64,000 nucleotides of DNA from contig JAISJD010000006.1 of assembly GCA_031261705.1 (NCBI GenBank), forward strand, positions 62,001 to 126,000, in the 5' to 3' direction. Below, piece after piece: positions 52,437-62,590 of the stretch. The notes beneath the pieces were generated by a model. That model had not been told where the DNA came from, searched no databases, and was given only the letters and a program-made list of their open reading frames with translations. The translations under genes were made by a program, and so were the position numbers. This DNA comes from Lactobacillales bacterium (GTDB lineage: Bacteria > Bacillota > Bacilli > Lactobacillales > Streptococcaceae). How positions within the stretch are numbered: position 1 is the stretch's first letter; the number at the start of each line of letters is the position of its first letter.

Positions 52437-53270
52437 TTAAAGTGCATTCCGACCACGGAATACTTCATAAATCAACAAACTCGTTGCCACGCTGGCGTTC
52501 AAGCTTTGTACATGTCCTGTCATAGGAATCGTCAGCATTTCATCCACTTCTTTTTTCAAGTTAGCGCTCATGCCACGTCCTTCATTTCCGATAATCAAGG
52601 CGATTTTACCCGCCGTATTCCACTGACGATAGTCCGTTCCATTCATATCTGTACCAAAAATCCAGAAACCTTGCTCCTTTAGCTTCGCTACCGCTTGAGA
52701 AAGGTTCGTCACACGTGCAATAGGCATATGTTCTACCGCTCCTGTCGAGGTTTTCACGACCACCGGAGTAATCCCAACGGCACGGTGTTTGGGAATAATC
52801 ACACCGTCCACACTCGCTGCGTCTGCCGTCCGTAAAATAGAACCAAAATTATGCGGATCCTCGATAGAGTCCAAAATCAAATAGAAAGGCTGCTCTGTCG
52901 TTGTCTGTTCTAAAAGCTCCTCTAAGCTCAAATACTCATAAGGCGTAATCGCTACGACTACCCCTTGATGCACCCCGCCGTCACTTAACAAATCTAATTT
53001 TGCTTTGGGGACCCATTTCACTGGGACAGCATGTGCTTTAGCAAGCTCCTTGATTTCTTCGACATTTTTACCCTTTGCGTCCTCTTGAACAAAAATCTTG
53101 TTGCCACGCCCTTCACGAATTGCTTCAACAGCAGCATGGTGACCGAAAACAAAATTGTCTTCATTTGATTCTACGGGTTCTGAGTCTACACGGAAATTTT
53201 TCTTTGGTTTTTCACGACGTGGTTGTGTTTTTTTTCGTCCGCCACGTTCATTTGTATTATTTCGGGTCAT
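52437..53270 (-). CDS. rlmB: 23S rRNA (guanosine-2'-O-)-methyltransferase RlmB (TrmH/SpoU family)
   Basis: SPOUT methyltransferase acting on 23S rRNA (G2251 in E. coli numbering). The 277-aa protein has a basic disordered N-terminus (about 1-38), a substrate-binding domain (FVFGHHAAVEAIREGRGNKI) and the knotted catalytic domain with LDSIEDPHNFGSILRTADA, LIIGNEGRGMSANL and IPMTGHVQSLNASVATSLL. It overlaps the end of mrnC by 14 bases. Confidence 0.94.
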   Translation of the reverse strand: MTRNNTNERGGRKKTQPRREKPKKNFRVDSEPVESNEDNFVFGHHAAVEAIREGRGNKIFVQEDAKGKNVEEIKELAKAHAVPVKWVPKAKLDLLSDGGVHQGVVVAITPYEYLSLEELLEQTTTEQPFYLILDSIEDPHNFGSILRTADAASVDGVIIPKHRAVGITPVVVKTSTGAVEHMPIARVTNLSQAVAKLKEQGFWIFGTDMNGTDYRQWNTAGKIALIIGNEGRGMSANLKKEVDEMLTIPMTGHVQSLNASVATSLLIYEVFRGRNAL

Positions 53271-53667
53271 ATTTTTCCACCGTTCCTACTTCTTTGATAC
53301 ACCACTCGATGAGTTCTTCCATACGTGCCGTTTGTCCGGTCAAATGTAGATACCCCATCAACGCTTCAAATCCAGTCGAAATTGCATAGGTCTTAGCATC
53401 TGTATTTTTCGCCTTGGTAAAACTATGCGCATTGCGCCCACGTCGAAACATGGTTTCCTCTTCTTCGCTTAATAACGCTAAATCACGCATTTTATAATAT
53501 AAGCTCGCCTGTGCCTTGGCAGAAACGTAATGCGTTGCTCGTCGGTGAAGCTGATTGGGTCTTGTCACACCTGAATGAATCAGGAAATCACGGATATAGA
53601 CCTCATAAATCGCATCGCCCACATAGGCAAGAGCAATTCCGTTTAACTGCTTGTAATCTTGTGTCAT
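53257..53667 (-). CDS. mrnC: Mini-ribonuclease III
   Basis: Double-strand RNase that lacks the RNA-binding domain of RNase III and matures 23S rRNA ends in Bacillus. The 136-aa protein has QLNGIALAYVGDAIYEVYIR (catalytic Asp), FRRGRNAHSFTKAK and YAISTGFEALMGYLHLTGQ (catalytic Glu). I prefer the ATG at 53667, with GAGGAA six bases upstream and a good match to the usual family start. A start at 53697 inside cysS is also possible (AAGGA upstream). Confidence 0.93.
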   Translation of the reverse strand: MTQDYKQLNGIALAYVGDAIYEVYIRDFLIHSGVTRPNQLHRRATHYVSAKAQASLYYKMRDLALLSEEEETMFRRGRNAHSFTKAKNTDAKTYAISTGFEALMGYLHLTGQTARMEELIEWCIKEVGTVEKYDPK

Positions 53668-53678
53668 GTCTTTCCTCA

Positions 53679-55094
53679 CTATTTCTCTATCTTCCATCGA
53701 GTTCCTTGGGCAGTATCTTCTAGGATAATCCCTTTTTCTGCCAATAAATCACGAATTTCATCGCTTCGGGCAAAATTCTTGTTCTTACGTGCGGCATGGC
53801 GTTCTTCGATTAAATCTTCAATTTCTGAATCTAAAAGTTCAACAGTTTCCGTAAATTTCACACCGAAAATTTCTAACCAATCCTCAAATAGGTTCACGGC
53901 TTCCGTATAGACCGCTGCTGAAATCTCGTCATTTTCCGCATAGGTATTCATCCATTTGGACAAATCATAAAGGGTCGTTACCCCATTTGCCGCATTGAAA
54001 TCATCGTCCATTTCTGTAAGGAACGTTTCTTTCAACAAGGCTAATTCCGCCAATTTTTCCATATCATTTGGCAAGCTTTCCACTGCGCTCTCTTTACGGA
54101 AAGTAAAATGATTCAAGGTGTTGTGCAATTTTTGCAGATTTGTCGTTGCTTCTGCCAGTGACGCATCCGAAAAACGAATCGGGCGACGGTATTGTGTACC
54201 TGCCATCAGAAAACGAATCACTTGTGGGTCAATTTCTTCAATCAATTCATGGACGGTCACAAAATTGCCGAGCGACTTGCTCATTTTTTCATCATTTTCG
54301 CCAACCGTCACAAAACCATTGTGCATCCAATAATTCGCAAAGGTTTTGCCCGTTTTCGCTTCTGATTGGGCGATTTCATTGGTATGGTGTGGAAATTCCA
54401 AATCCTGTCCGCCCCCATGAATGTCAATCGTGTCACCTAGATATTTCGTTGCCATGACCGAGCATTCAATATGCCAGCCGGGACGACCATTGCCCCAAGG
54501 ACTATCCCAAAACGGTTCTCCCGCCTTTGCAGCTTTCCATAGGGCAAAATCAATTGGATCCTCTTTTTGTGCCGTTTCAGCACCCGTACGACCGCCTGCC
54601 CCTGCCTCTAGCTCGTCAATCGTTTTATGCGCTAACGCCCCATAGTTTGGAAATTGGCGGGCACGGAAATAAACATCGCCATTTGACTCATACGCCCAAC
54701 CTTTTTCCACCAACACTGCGATAAATTCGATAATAGCTGAAATATTGTCTAACACACGTGGATTCAAGGTGGCTGGTTGAATATTTAACGCTGCGGTATC
54801 TTCCTTAAATGCCGCAATATATCGGTCAGCAACTGCCTCTGCACTAATTCCCAGCTCGTGCGAACGTTTGATAATTTTGTCATCCACATCGGTAAAATTC
54901 GACACATAATTCACCTCATACGAGCGATACTCGAAATAACGGCGAATCACGTCAAAGGCGATTGCGGAACGTGCATTACCAATGTGAATATAATTATACA
55001 CCGTTGGCCCACAGACATACATATGTACCTTACCCGCTTCAATAGGTTGGAACTCTTCTTTTTTTCGCGTTAATGTATTGTAAATTTTAATCAT
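53679..55094 (-). CDS. cysS: Cysteinyl-tRNA synthetase
   Basis: Class I synthetase of 471 aa. The N-terminal [19 protein letters not shown] carries a zinc cysteine and the HIGH-type motif (HIGN). [15 protein letters not shown] has another zinc ligand, and [11 protein letters not shown] follows. The KMSKS loop is [12 protein letters not shown]. The start at 55094 follows AGGAGTG; the GTG three codons earlier is too close to it. It is directly downstream of cysE, linking cysteine synthesis to its charging. Confidence 0.96.
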   Translation of the reverse strand: MIKIYNTLTRKKEEFQPIEAGKVHMYVCGPTVYNYIHIGNARSAIAFDVIRRYFEYRSYEVNYVSNFTDVDDKIIKRSHELGISAEAVADRYIAAFKEDTAALNIQPATLNPRVLDNISAIIEFIAVLVEKGWAYESNGDVYFRARQFPNYGALAHKTIDELEAGAGGRTGAETAQKEDPIDFALWKAAKAGEPFWDSPWGNGRPGWHIECSVMATKYLGDTIDIHGGGQDLEFPHHTNEIAQSEAKTGKTFANYWMHNGFVTVGENDEKMSKSLGNFVTVHELIEEIDPQVIRFLMAGTQYRRPIRFSDASLAEATTNLQKLHNTLNHFTFRKESAVESLPNDMEKLAELALLKETFLTEMDDDFNAANGVTTLYDLSKWMNTYAENDEISAAVYTEAVNLFEDWLEIFGVKFTETVELLDSEIEDLIEERHAARKNKNFARSDEIRDLLAEKGIILEDTAQGTRWKIEK

Positions 55095-55099
55095 ACTTT

Positions 55100-55642
55100 T
55101 CACTCCTGTTTATCCCTTTCAGGCTTTTTCCCGTAAATCCGAACCACTTTCGCCGGCACCCCAACAACTGTTGCCCCAGCTGGTACGTCCTTGATAACCA
55201 CTGCGCTTGCCCCTACTTTTGCGTCCTGACCCACTTCAATCGGTCCAATCACCTGTGAATGAGCAGAAATCAAGGCGTTTTTCCGAACAGTCGGGTGACG
55301 TTTGCCCGTGTCCTTACCCGTTCCGCCAAGTGTCACCCCGTGATAGAGCATGACCCCCTCTTCAACAATCGCCGTTTCCCCAATCACAAGACCCATGCCG
55401 TGATCAATAAAGACTCCTGCGGCAATCTGTGCGCCCGGATGAATCTCAATCCCCGTTAGAAAGCGCCAAAATTGCGAGTGCATTTTCGCCAATAAAAAGA
55501 ATCGATGATTATACAAAAAATGTGAAAAACGATGAAAGAACAACGCCTTCACGCCCGGATAGGTCAAAATAACGTCCAAAGTAGAACGAGCGGCGGGGTC
55601 GTTTTCTTTGACGATATGGACTGTTTTCGTTAACCAACTCAT
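55100..55642 (-). CDS. cysE: Serine O-acetyltransferase
   Basis: First step of cysteine synthesis, making O-acetylserine. The 180-aa protein has a helical N-terminus and a left-handed beta-helix: [20 protein letters not shown] (catalytic Asp-His pair), [20 protein letters not shown] and [26 protein letters not shown] stands before the ATG. First gene of the cysE-cysS-mrnC-rlmB-rae1 operon. gltX, its usual upstream neighbour, is not here, and no T-box motif is visible in the leader. Confidence 0.95.
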   Translation of the reverse strand: MSWLTKTVHIVKENDPAARSTLDVILTYPGVKALFFHRFSHFLYNHRFFLLAKMHSQFWRFLTGIEIHPGAQIAAGVFIDHGMGLVIGETAIVEEGVMLYHGVTLGGTGKDTGKRHPTVRKNALISAHSQVIGPIEVGQDAKVGASAVVIKDVPAGATVVGVPAKVVRIYGKKPERDKQE

Positions 55643-55726
55643 GAATTTCCCCTCCTTTTATGGATACGAAAGAGACGCACTCTTTTAATCCTGTTCCTTT
55701 ATGAACTTTCTACCACAACAAATTTA

Positions 55727-55755
55727 TATATATTCCCTATCATAGCATTTTTCAA
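55727..55755 (-). promoter_or_regulatory. Promoter of the cysE operon
   Basis: On the minus strand, TTGAAA (55750-55755), a 17-base spacer and TATATA (55727-55732), 85 bases before cysE. Confidence 0.6.
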
Positions 55756-55832
55756 GGGGTTTAGGGAAAAATTTTGTTGTTCTATCAAAGAATTTAGAAG
55801 AAATTTTCTCCTTTTCTTGAAGCGCCTTTCTT

Positions 55833-55861
55833 TTGACAGAAAAGCAAAAACATTTTATAAT
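55833..55861 (+). promoter_or_regulatory. Consensus promoter of the small membrane protein/TetR operon
   Basis: TTGACA (55833-55838), a 17-base spacer and TATAAT (55856-55861). Confidence 0.9.
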
Positions 55862-55890
55862 ATGAATGAATAAGATATTAATTCATTCAT
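55862..55890. promoter_or_regulatory. Probable TetR-type operator
   Basis: Perfect inverted repeat ATGAATGAAT / ATTCATTCAT with a nine-base centre, starting at the base after the -10 box and covering the transcription start. The second gene of the operon encodes a TetR-family repressor, so autoregulation is likely. Confidence 0.75.
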
Positions 55891-55936
55891 TTATTAGACA
55901 GTCCGCACGTTCTTAAAAACTAGGGAGGTTTTTAAC

Positions 55937-56260
55937 ATGGGAGGCTTAACAATTTTTGGTATCTGTTTAATTGTTGTCGCAGTTATTAGTGTTATTTATG
56001 GGGCAACACTTAGCCCTGTGAATCTTATGAATAGTGATTTCATGAGTTGGGTTGTGATTGGTGTGTTACTGCTTACCGTGGGCGTTTGCCTGATTGCAGG
56101 AATGCCTGCAATCGTCAAAACAGTGGCAATCTGGCTTTCTGCCTTAGTCCTTTGTCTCTATGTCTATGGGTTTGAAATGGAGCTTTTGATGAAACTCATC
56201 AGCTTTGTGCCAATCATCGGACTTGCCGTATGGATAACTATAAAATTTCTAGGAAAATAA
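55937..56260 (+). CDS. Small integral membrane protein of unknown function
   Basis: Protein of 107 aa made almost entirely of hydrophobic segments, about four helices: FGICLIVVAVISVIYGA, WVVIGVLLLTVGVCLIAG, VKTVAIWLSALVLCLYVYG and LISFVPIIGLAVWITIKF. I recognise no family, and it is not obviously an SMR or ABC exporter. GGGAGG stands 11 bases before the ATG. It is co-transcribed with the TetR gene 10 bases downstream, so it may sense or counter whatever the repressor detects. Confidence 0.7.
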   Translation: MGGLTIFGICLIVVAVISVIYGATLSPVNLMNSDFMSWVVIGVLLLTVGVCLIAGMPAIVKTVAIWLSALVLCLYVYGFEMELLMKLISFVPIIGLAVWITIKFLGK

Positions 56261-56270
56261 GGGTGGTCAC

Positions 56271-56840
56271 ATGTTAGATAAAAAAGAACGAATTTTTGAA
56301 GCAGGAAGGAGACTTTTTTTAGAACAGGAATATAAAACGGTCAACGTTGCGGCTATTACACAAAAGGCGGGGGTCGCAACAGGGACTTTTTATAACTATT
56401 ATCCCTCAAAAGAGGAACTTTTCATCGAGATTTTTAATAAGGAAAATCAAAAGGCAAAGAAACGCATTATCGAATCTTTGGACGTTGAGGGAACACCTAT
56501 CGAACTTATGAAGTCCTTTCTTGCACAAAACAAGGAAATCATGAGGGATACCCCCATCCTAAAAGAGTGGCATCAAGAGGAAATCTCGGAAAAAATCAGA
56601 AAATATTATCAAGAGGGCACCGAAGAAACCCATTATTTTGTGCGGGACGTCTTTACCCAGTACCTTCACAAGTGGCGGCAGGAAAAGAAAATTCGTACGG
56701 ATATAGATGACGAAGTGATTTTATCGGTATTTGATGCACTTGTCTACTTGGAAAATCATCAGGAGGAAACAGGTATTCCTCATTTTGAGCAAATGATTGA
56801 AGTGTTGGCGGGATTCTTTATTTCTGGGTTGGAACAATAA
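56271..56840 (+). CDS. TetR/AcrR family transcriptional repressor
   Basis: Repressor of 189 aa. The N-terminal helix-turn-helix is clear: ERIFEAGRRLFLEQEYKTVN, then VAAITQKAGVATGTFYNYYP and SKEELFIEIF. The all-helical C-terminal part binds an unknown ligand. Preceded by GGTGG. The palindrome at 55862-55890 over the operon start is the likely binding site, so it would repress itself and the small membrane protein. Confidence 0.9.
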   Translation: MLDKKERIFEAGRRLFLEQEYKTVNVAAITQKAGVATGTFYNYYPSKEELFIEIFNKENQKAKKRIIESLDVEGTPIELMKSFLAQNKEIMRDTPILKEWHQEEISEKIRKYYQEGTEETHYFVRDVFTQYLHKWRQEKKIRTDIDDEVILSVFDALVYLENHQEETGIPHFEQMIEVLAGFFISGLEQ

Positions 56841-56847
56841 ATTTATG

Positions 56848-56877
56848 GGAAGTTCTGGGGGTGAACTTCCTTTTTTT
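56848..56877 (+). terminator. Intrinsic terminator of the TetR operon
   Basis: GGAAGTTC and GAACTTCC pair around a seven-base loop and are followed by seven T. Confidence 0.9.
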
Positions 56878-56937
56878 GTTATTTAACCCCTCTCGTTTTA
56901 CAAATATGCAGTCACAACACTTCTGGCAAAGCCTCAT

Positions 56938-58608
56938 TCATCTTCTTTTAACTAATAGGAACAAAGAAATTCCCCACATGCCAAGGGTCGCAAGTAAAAG
57001 AACGTTGAATCCCTTTGGACTGTTATAGCGTAGAGTCAGACGGTTTTTCCCTTGCACTGACGGAACATTTACCACGCCAAGATTGGAAAGATTACACTCT
57101 TTTTCAGAAAGTGTCTTCCCATTCAATGTCAATTCGGTATTCGCGTACTTAATCACTGGTACTTCGGTAGGTCGCACCTTTTCTGCCTGCCATTCAACGA
57201 TTAATTTATCCTTATCCACGGTCTTAGTAAAAAGATTGTTCCGCAACAGCACTTTTTTATATTCCGCATACTTATCCTCGTTGGTTTTTCGGTAAACTGG
57301 CAGGTAGTCAGGCGTTGGTTTCTGTAAATATTCTAGCGCTACGGATAAATCGGAGGTGAAAAAGGCAGCTTTAATCTCACTTTCACTTTCATGTGTGGCA
57401 AAAGTTTCCCGTCCCGGCACGTATGCCATCCCATGCTTTTGCCAATCCCGAACAGAGAGATTCACTAATACGAGGTCCTGAGCCAAACTAAAAATAACAA
57501 TCGTCCAAAGACATATCTTTGTAAGGAGGGATTTAAAATTCCCCTCCTCTAAAGTTAACGCAAATGAAAATAGGAATAAAACCGTCGCTGGGACAAAAAA
57601 ACGGAACGGAAATTGCACAAGTTCCGCAAGAATAAAGCCATCTGCGACCAAACGATTCCAAGGAATTAGACTGCTAGATAAAAGAACAAACACGCAGGCA
57701 ATTGTCGTCAATAATTTATTTTCAAAGCTGACTCTTTTATGATAACGAACGACATAGAAAAATTGGAACAGAAGAATGCCTAACAATGCGCCCGGAGTCA
57801 CTAACCAATAATAGCTGTCCCAATCTATTGTACTTAATTCCGGCGTTTTATTAACAAAAGGCGCCAAAATCGTGTTTCCTTTATAAAGTTCAAACATTCC
57901 CACCCAAAGATTCATTGTTAAGAGGAGAAAAATACCAATCGCTAACGCTAAATTCCGCAACAAAAGCCCTTTTTCCTCACTTTTAAAGAACGCATAGAGA
58001 AAGCAAGGAACGTAAATCGCCACAAGAAATAGGCTAGAAAGCATGTGAGTCTGTACCATCAAGGCGGTCAATATGCCAAGCGGAAGACTCCGCACTTCTT
58101 TTCTTTGAATCATATCGTTCACTGGAAGGAGGCAGATAGGAAATAAACTGGCACCCCAGCTCGTAAAACCTTGCCGAAGCGTCCAATATTGGATTGCAAA
58201 GGTCATCATGTAAAGAATGCTGAGGGGGACGCTGATAGACTGTCTCACCTTACTTTTAGACAGTAAAACATACATGGAACAGCCAGAGAGAAGATATAAA
58301 ATAACGTTTGATAGCACCTGATAGTTAAACCACGAGCCAGCAAGAAGTACGAGGATTCCCTGGAAATAGGCGACAAGAGGACCATAAAAGGCGTTAACAA
58401 TCCGCCCTGTTTGCGCAAAACCATAGAAGGAGGTGAAATATTGAAGATTGAGGTTTTTTATCTGCATAGCGGTGTCGTAAAATCGGTTAAAGTGGAACAA
58501 AGAATCGGAACCTAAAATCACTCCTCTACCCATCATTTGTGGCAGAATCATTAACACGGAGGTACCTAAAAAAGCCACTGCCGGCACCAAATGAACGTTC
58601 TTACGCAT
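56938..58608 (-). CDS. Polytopic membrane protein, GT-C/6-pyruvoyl-tetrahydropterin-synthase-related type
   Basis: Protein of 556 aa with about twelve transmembrane helices, a loop region of about 150 residues (385-530) outside the membrane, and a last helix (FNVLLLATLGMWGISLFLLV) before KRR. Early conserved-looking residues GSDSLFHFNRFYD and AFYGPLVAYF, with Asp in the first loop, resemble GT-C-fold membrane glycosyltransferases and the YfhO/PTPS-related group. It may transfer sugars from a lipid donor to wall polymers, but this is inference. Not coupled to the genes on either side. Confidence 0.6.
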   Translation of the reverse strand: MRKNVHLVPAVAFLGTSVLMILPQMMGRGVILGSDSLFHFNRFYDTAMQIKNLNLQYFTSFYGFAQTGRIVNAFYGPLVAYFQGILVLLAGSWFNYQVLSNVILYLLSGCSMYVLLSKSKVRQSISVPLSILYMMTFAIQYWTLRQGFTSWGASLFPICLLPVNDMIQRKEVRSLPLGILTALMVQTHMLSSLFLVAIYVPCFLYAFFKSEEKGLLLRNLALAIGIFLLLTMNLWVGMFELYKGNTILAPFVNKTPELSTIDWDSYYWLVTPGALLGILLFQFFYVVRYHKRVSFENKLLTTIACVFVLLSSSLIPWNRLVADGFILAELVQFPFRFFVPATVLFLFSFALTLEEGNFKSLLTKICLWTIVIFSLAQDLVLVNLSVRDWQKHGMAYVPGRETFATHESESEIKAAFFTSDLSVALEYLQKPTPDYLPVYRKTNEDKYAEYKKVLLRNNLFTKTVDKDKLIVEWQAEKVRPTEVPVIKYANTELTLNGKTLSEKECNLSNLGVVNVPSVQGKNRLTLRYNSPKGFNVLLLATLGMWGISLFLLVKRR

Positions 58609-58802
58609 GAAACCCCTCCCTCAATGAAATCGTTTTCTCTAAATACTTAAAAATTTTTTATTTAATCGGATATTTTCATTCTACTATAAACTTTTGCAAG
58701 GTGGAAAAAATTATAAAAATGAATGCCTTTACTTTACAAAAAATTTAAATTTAGTTGTTTTATGAGAGAAAAAGAGGGAGGAATAGATAGATTTTTTATC
58801 AC

Positions 58803-58834
58803 CAAAAAAGCCACAACACCAAGATGTTATGACT
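58803..58834 (-). terminator. Intrinsic terminator of the arc operon
   Basis: On the minus strand AGTCATAACA and TGTTGTGGCT pair, followed by TTTTTT. Confidence 0.8.
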
Positions 58835-58843
58835 TCCTATTAT

Positions 58844-59785
58844 TTAACCAGCGACGACAACGGTTCCTGCCCCGTCGTTAATCACACTTTCGATATTTTC
58901 AAGAGAGCTAATCACCGCTTGTGCTAATGGATTATGCGATACAAATTGGATAGCTGCCTGTACTTTTGGTAACATGCTGCCCGGCGCAAATTGCCCTTCC
59001 TTGATATATTCTTCCAGTTGTGAAATAGTCACTGTACTTAACATTTCTTGATTTGGTTTGCCATAGTTGATGTAAACATTATCCACACCTGTCAAGATAA
59101 TCAATTTATCTGCACCAACTTCTTCTGCCAATTTTTCAGATGAAAAATCTTTGTCAATCACGGCTTCTACCCCGATTAATTTTCCACCCTGTTTGATAAC
59201 GGGAATCCCGCCACCGCCAACTGAAATAGTAACGACATCGTCTTCAATCAGCTTGCGAATGGTACTTGCTTCTCTAATGGTGATTGGTTTGGGTGAGGCA
59301 ACAACTTTGCGCCAGCCTCGTCCTGCATCTTCCTTATAGGTTGCACCATCTACCTTGGCTTGTTTTTCACAGGCTTCCTTGCTTAAGAATGGGCCGATTG
59401 GCTTAGAAGGTGCTTGGAAAGAAGGGTCTAGTGGGTCAACCACCACTTGTGTGACAAGACTGATTGTTTCCTTTTCAACGCCACGTTCTGCTAGAACATC
59501 GTCTAAGGCGTTTTGTAGCCAATAGCCGATTGCTCCCTCTGTCATCGCCACGCAGGTATCTAAAGGCATTGCAGGGTTACTTGGTTCATCTGCTGCCATT
59601 TGTTGAAGCAATAAATTGCCTACTTGTGGGCCATTTCCGTGTGAGATGACTAGCTTGTCCCCGTTTTCAATTAATTTTACTAATTCATAGGCAGATTTTT
59701 TCAATGCTTCTTGTTGTCCTCTTGCTGTTGGGTCATCTGTCAAGATAGCATTTCCACCTAAAGCTACGACTATTTTTTGACTCAT
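58844..59785 (-). CDS. arcC: Carbamate kinase
   Basis: Last step of the arginine deiminase pathway: carbamoyl phosphate plus ADP to ATP, CO2 and ammonia. The 313-aa protein begins [20 protein letters not shown], has [28 protein letters not shown] and [11 protein letters not shown]. Start at 59785 behind GAGAGG; the frame extends seven codons upstream. Last gene of arcA-arcB-arcC. No arcD transporter gene follows. Confidence 0.96.
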   Translation of the reverse strand: MSQKIVVALGGNAILTDDPTARGQQEALKKSAYELVKLIENGDKLVISHGNGPQVGNLLLQQMAADEPSNPAMPLDTCVAMTEGAIGYWLQNALDDVLAERGVEKETISLVTQVVVDPLDPSFQAPSKPIGPFLSKEACEKQAKVDGATYKEDAGRGWRKVVASPKPITIREASTIRKLIEDDVVTISVGGGGIPVIKQGGKLIGVEAVIDKDFSSEKLAEEVGADKLIILTGVDNVYINYGKPNQEMLSTVTISQLEEYIKEGQFAPGSMLPKVQAAIQFVSHNPLAQAVISSLENIESVINDGAGTVVVAG

Positions 59786-59888
59786 TTTCCTCTCTCCTTT
59801 TCCCAAATATTAAACCGCGAGATGTCTGGTACCCTTTAGTTTTCAAATCACCAATTCGCACTCGCCAACATTCAGCGATAATATGTAA

Positions 59889-59915
59889 CGAAGAGAAACT
59901 GAAAGTCCCTCTTCG
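59889..59915 (-). other. Hairpin between arcB and arcC
   Basis: CGAAGAG and CTCTTCG pair around a 13-base loop in the 140-base arcB-arcC gap, without a T tract. It may be a processing or stability element. Confidence 0.4.
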
Positions 59916-59925
59916 CATCTTTTTC

Positions 59926-60942
59926 TTAAACTTTTGGAATGTATAGATTTCCAAGAGTCGCTGCCATGATTGCTTTAATTGAGTGCATGCGATTTTCTGC
60001 TTGGTCAAATTGGCGAGCATATTTGCTGCGGAACACTTCATCTGTAATTTCCATTTCAGTGACACCAAAGCGTTCTTTCATTTCTTCTCCATAAACGGTT
60101 TCTGTATCATGGAAAGCTGGTAAGCAGTGAAGAACAATCATGTTTTCCTTGCCAGTTGCACGAACTAAATCCATGTTGATTTGGTAAGGTTTCAATAATT
60201 TAATCCGTTCTTCAAATTTATCTTCTTCACCCATAGATACCCATACGTCTGTATAAAGGACATCAGAGCCTGCAACCCCTGTTTTAGGATCGTCTGTAAT
60301 TAAAATTTTAGCCCCAGTTTCTTTCGCAAAACCTTGAGCCAAGTTCACGATTTCATCTGTTGGGAATAAAGATTTAGGGCTGACAATTCGCATATTTACG
60401 CCCAAGATTGAACCAGTAACTAATAGAGAGTTGGCAACGTTATTGCGACCATCTCCGACATAAGTAACCGTTAAACCTTCTAATTTACCAAAGTTTTCTT
60501 GGATTGTTAGGAAGTCGGCAATCATTTGTGTTGGATGCCATTCATCTGTTAAACCATTCCATACAGGTACTCCTGAAAATTCGGCTAATTGTTCTACGAC
60601 ACGTTGGCTAAAGCCACGGAATTCAATCCCGTCAAACATGCTACCAAGTACTTTGGCTGTATCTTCAACAGATTCTTTTTTCCCAAGTTGAATATCATTT
60701 TTTCCAAGATATTCAGGATGAGCGCCTAAGTCGATAGAAGCGGTAGTAAATGCGGCACGTGTCCTTGTAGATGTTTTTTCAAAAAGTAAAGCAATGTTTT
60801 TTCCTTCTAAATAATGATGCGGAATCCCACGTTTTTTCAAATCTTTCAAATGTTCGCTAAAATCAATTAAAAATTCTAATTCTGCACGTGTAAAATCTTT
60901 TTCTGCTAATAAACTTCTTCCTTGAAATACTGAATCTTTCAA
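59926..60942 (-). CDS. arcB: Ornithine carbamoyltransferase, catabolic
   Basis: Splits citrulline with phosphate into ornithine and carbamoyl phosphate. The 338-aa protein has the carbamoyl phosphate motif [38 protein letters not shown] and [13 protein letters not shown]. Its place between arcA and arcC marks it as the catabolic enzyme. AAGGGG stands before the ATG. Confidence 0.96.
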   Translation of the reverse strand: MKDSVFQGRSLLAEKDFTRAELEFLIDFSEHLKDLKKRGIPHHYLEGKNIALLFEKTSTRTRAAFTTASIDLGAHPEYLGKNDIQLGKKESVEDTAKVLGSMFDGIEFRGFSQRVVEQLAEFSGVPVWNGLTDEWHPTQMIADFLTIQENFGKLEGLTVTYVGDGRNNVANSLLVTGSILGVNMRIVSPKSLFPTDEIVNLAQGFAKETGAKILITDDPKTGVAGSDVLYTDVWVSMGEEDKFEERIKLLKPYQINMDLVRATGKENMIVLHCLPAFHDTETVYGEEMKERFGVTEMEITDEVFRSKYARQFDQAENRMHSIKAIMAATLGNLYIPKV

Positions 60943-61035
60943 TGAAATCGCCCCTTTTAATTTAAATTATCATTTCTCTTCTATGTGACGTATGAAACCT
61001 CTGAACTCGTCAGAAGTTCCATACAAAGTGGTTTT

Positions 61036-62274
61036 CTATTTCAAATCTTGACGTACTAACGGCATGCTCATGCAACGTGGGCCCCCACGACCGCGAGACA
61101 ATTCCCCTGAGACAACTTCTAAGACACGAATGCCGTAAGATCTCAAGACTTCGTTCGATACATAGTTTCTGTCATACGTGACAACTACCCCTGGTGCGAT
61201 AGCTAATGTGTTAGAACCGTCATTCCATTGTTCTCTTGGGGCAACGATTGCATCGCCCTTACCTGTTGGAATCAAGAGAATATCGTCTAAGTGAAGTACT
61301 TCTTTTAAGGTACTTGCTAAATCGTCCCGATGTGAAATCGTTAAATCATCAGTTGCGCCAGTGGATAATTCTACAATGAAAATATCCATTTTTCCGTTGT
61401 AGTCCAAAATTGCTGGATGAATCGTGAATTTATCTTTGTCTACCATCGTAAATACGGTATCTAAGTGCATCATCGCCCGATTGTTAGGAATCTTGATAGC
61501 AACGATTTTCTTGAAACCAGAATTTTTTGAAAGTAGGTTTCTTGCGAGTGATTTAATGGCTCTGGCACACGTCCGTTGACTAATCCCAATAGCAACGACC
61601 TCATCGCTCAAGATTAATTCATCGCCCCCTTCAATATGGTTTGGTTGATTCCTGTCAAGCCATACTGAAAGTCCCTTATCTGCAAAACGTGGATGATGTT
61701 TGATAATCGTTTCCATGAAGAGTGATTCCCGTTTCCTTGCATCAAAAGTCATATGATTAATCGTTAAGCCATTGCCCATAGAAGCGGCCGGATCTCTAGT
61801 GAAATAAAGGTTTGGCATAGGATCCGTGAAGAATGGATAATCCACTTCATCTGAAAGGTCAAATAAAGTTTTCTTTGGTAAATCTAATTCTTTGGTACGA
61901 ATACCCGCCATTATTTTATCAACCATGTCTTGTGTTTCCATGCCTAATAAATATTCTTTTGAGGCTTCAAGAACAATCGATGATTCAATTTGCGATTCAC
62001 CTAACATTTGTGCAACAAATGCTTCTTTTTCACCACTTGCATCAATCGCTTCTGCTGATAATTTTTCAAGATAGAGAACTTCGGTCCCCTCCTTGCGTAA
62101 AGTATCCGCAAAGTAATCGTGTTCTTTTTGGATATTAGCTAAATAGGGAATGTCATCAAACAATAAACGATCCATAATGTCTGGTGTTAAATTCTCCACT
62201 TCGCGTCCTGGTCTTTTCAGTAGCACTGTTTCTAGTTTACCGATTTCTGAAGTGACATGAATTGGATAACTCAT
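61036..62274 (-). CDS. arcA: Arginine deiminase
   Basis: Hydrolyses arginine to citrulline and ammonia, feeding ATP synthesis and raising pH. The 412-aa protein has [26 protein letters not shown] (catalytic Glu and His region), [18 protein letters not shown] (His) and the nucleophile cysteine in [14 protein letters not shown] at the end. AGGAGG stands 8 bases before the ATG. First gene of the operon, with a cre-like site and divergent arcR upstream. Confidence 0.98.
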   Translation of the reverse strand: MSYPIHVTSEIGKLETVLLKRPGREVENLTPDIMDRLLFDDIPYLANIQKEHDYFADTLRKEGTEVLYLEKLSAEAIDASGEKEAFVAQMLGESQIESSIVLEASKEYLLGMETQDMVDKIMAGIRTKELDLPKKTLFDLSDEVDYPFFTDPMPNLYFTRDPAASMGNGLTINHMTFDARKRESLFMETIIKHHPRFADKGLSVWLDRNQPNHIEGGDELILSDEVVAIGISQRTCARAIKSLARNLLSKNSGFKKIVAIKIPNNRAMMHLDTVFTMVDKDKFTIHPAILDYNGKMDIFIVELSTGATDDLTISHRDDLASTLKEVLHLDDILLIPTGKGDAIVAPREQWNDGSNTLAIAPGVVVTYDRNYVSNEVLRSYGIRVLEVVSGELSRGRGGPRCMSMPLVRQDLK

Positions 62275-62338
62275 TAAAAATTCCTCCTTTTAGATCAAGG
62301 TCCAAGCTTTTTTGCTTCCTTGTCCTGTTTTCATATCT

Positions 62339-62362
62339 ATCATAACCTTGAAAGCGGGTACA
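62339..62362 (-). promoter_or_regulatory. arcA promoter region with candidate cre (CcpA) site
   Basis: TATGAT (minus strand, 62339-62344) is the likely -10. On the plus strand TGAAAGCGGGTACA (62349-62362) matches the cre consensus TGWAAnCGnTnWCA with one mismatch and lies in the spacer. Catabolite repression of arc operons is known in enterococci and streptococci. Confidence 0.55.
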
Positions 62363-62590
62363 TGCACACAGTTTTTGAGATTAAAAAAACTAATATTTGA
62401 GCTTTTTTCAGTTTGCCCATAAATTTCTATACATATAGAAGTTTTCTCTCTAAATTTCTGATTTTATTTATAAATCATACTTGTTTGAGAAAACACTAAT
62501 TTGCATACTTATTTGTAGACTAAGTTTTTATTTTTGTATAAATTGTGTTATTATGAGCTTATGGAAAGCGATTACATTTTGGAGATGAGA

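Noticed and set aside
55643-55936. T-box leader before cysE-cysS
   Set aside because: No AGGGTGGnACCGCG-type antiterminator sequence on the minus strand; only an ordinary promoter is seen.
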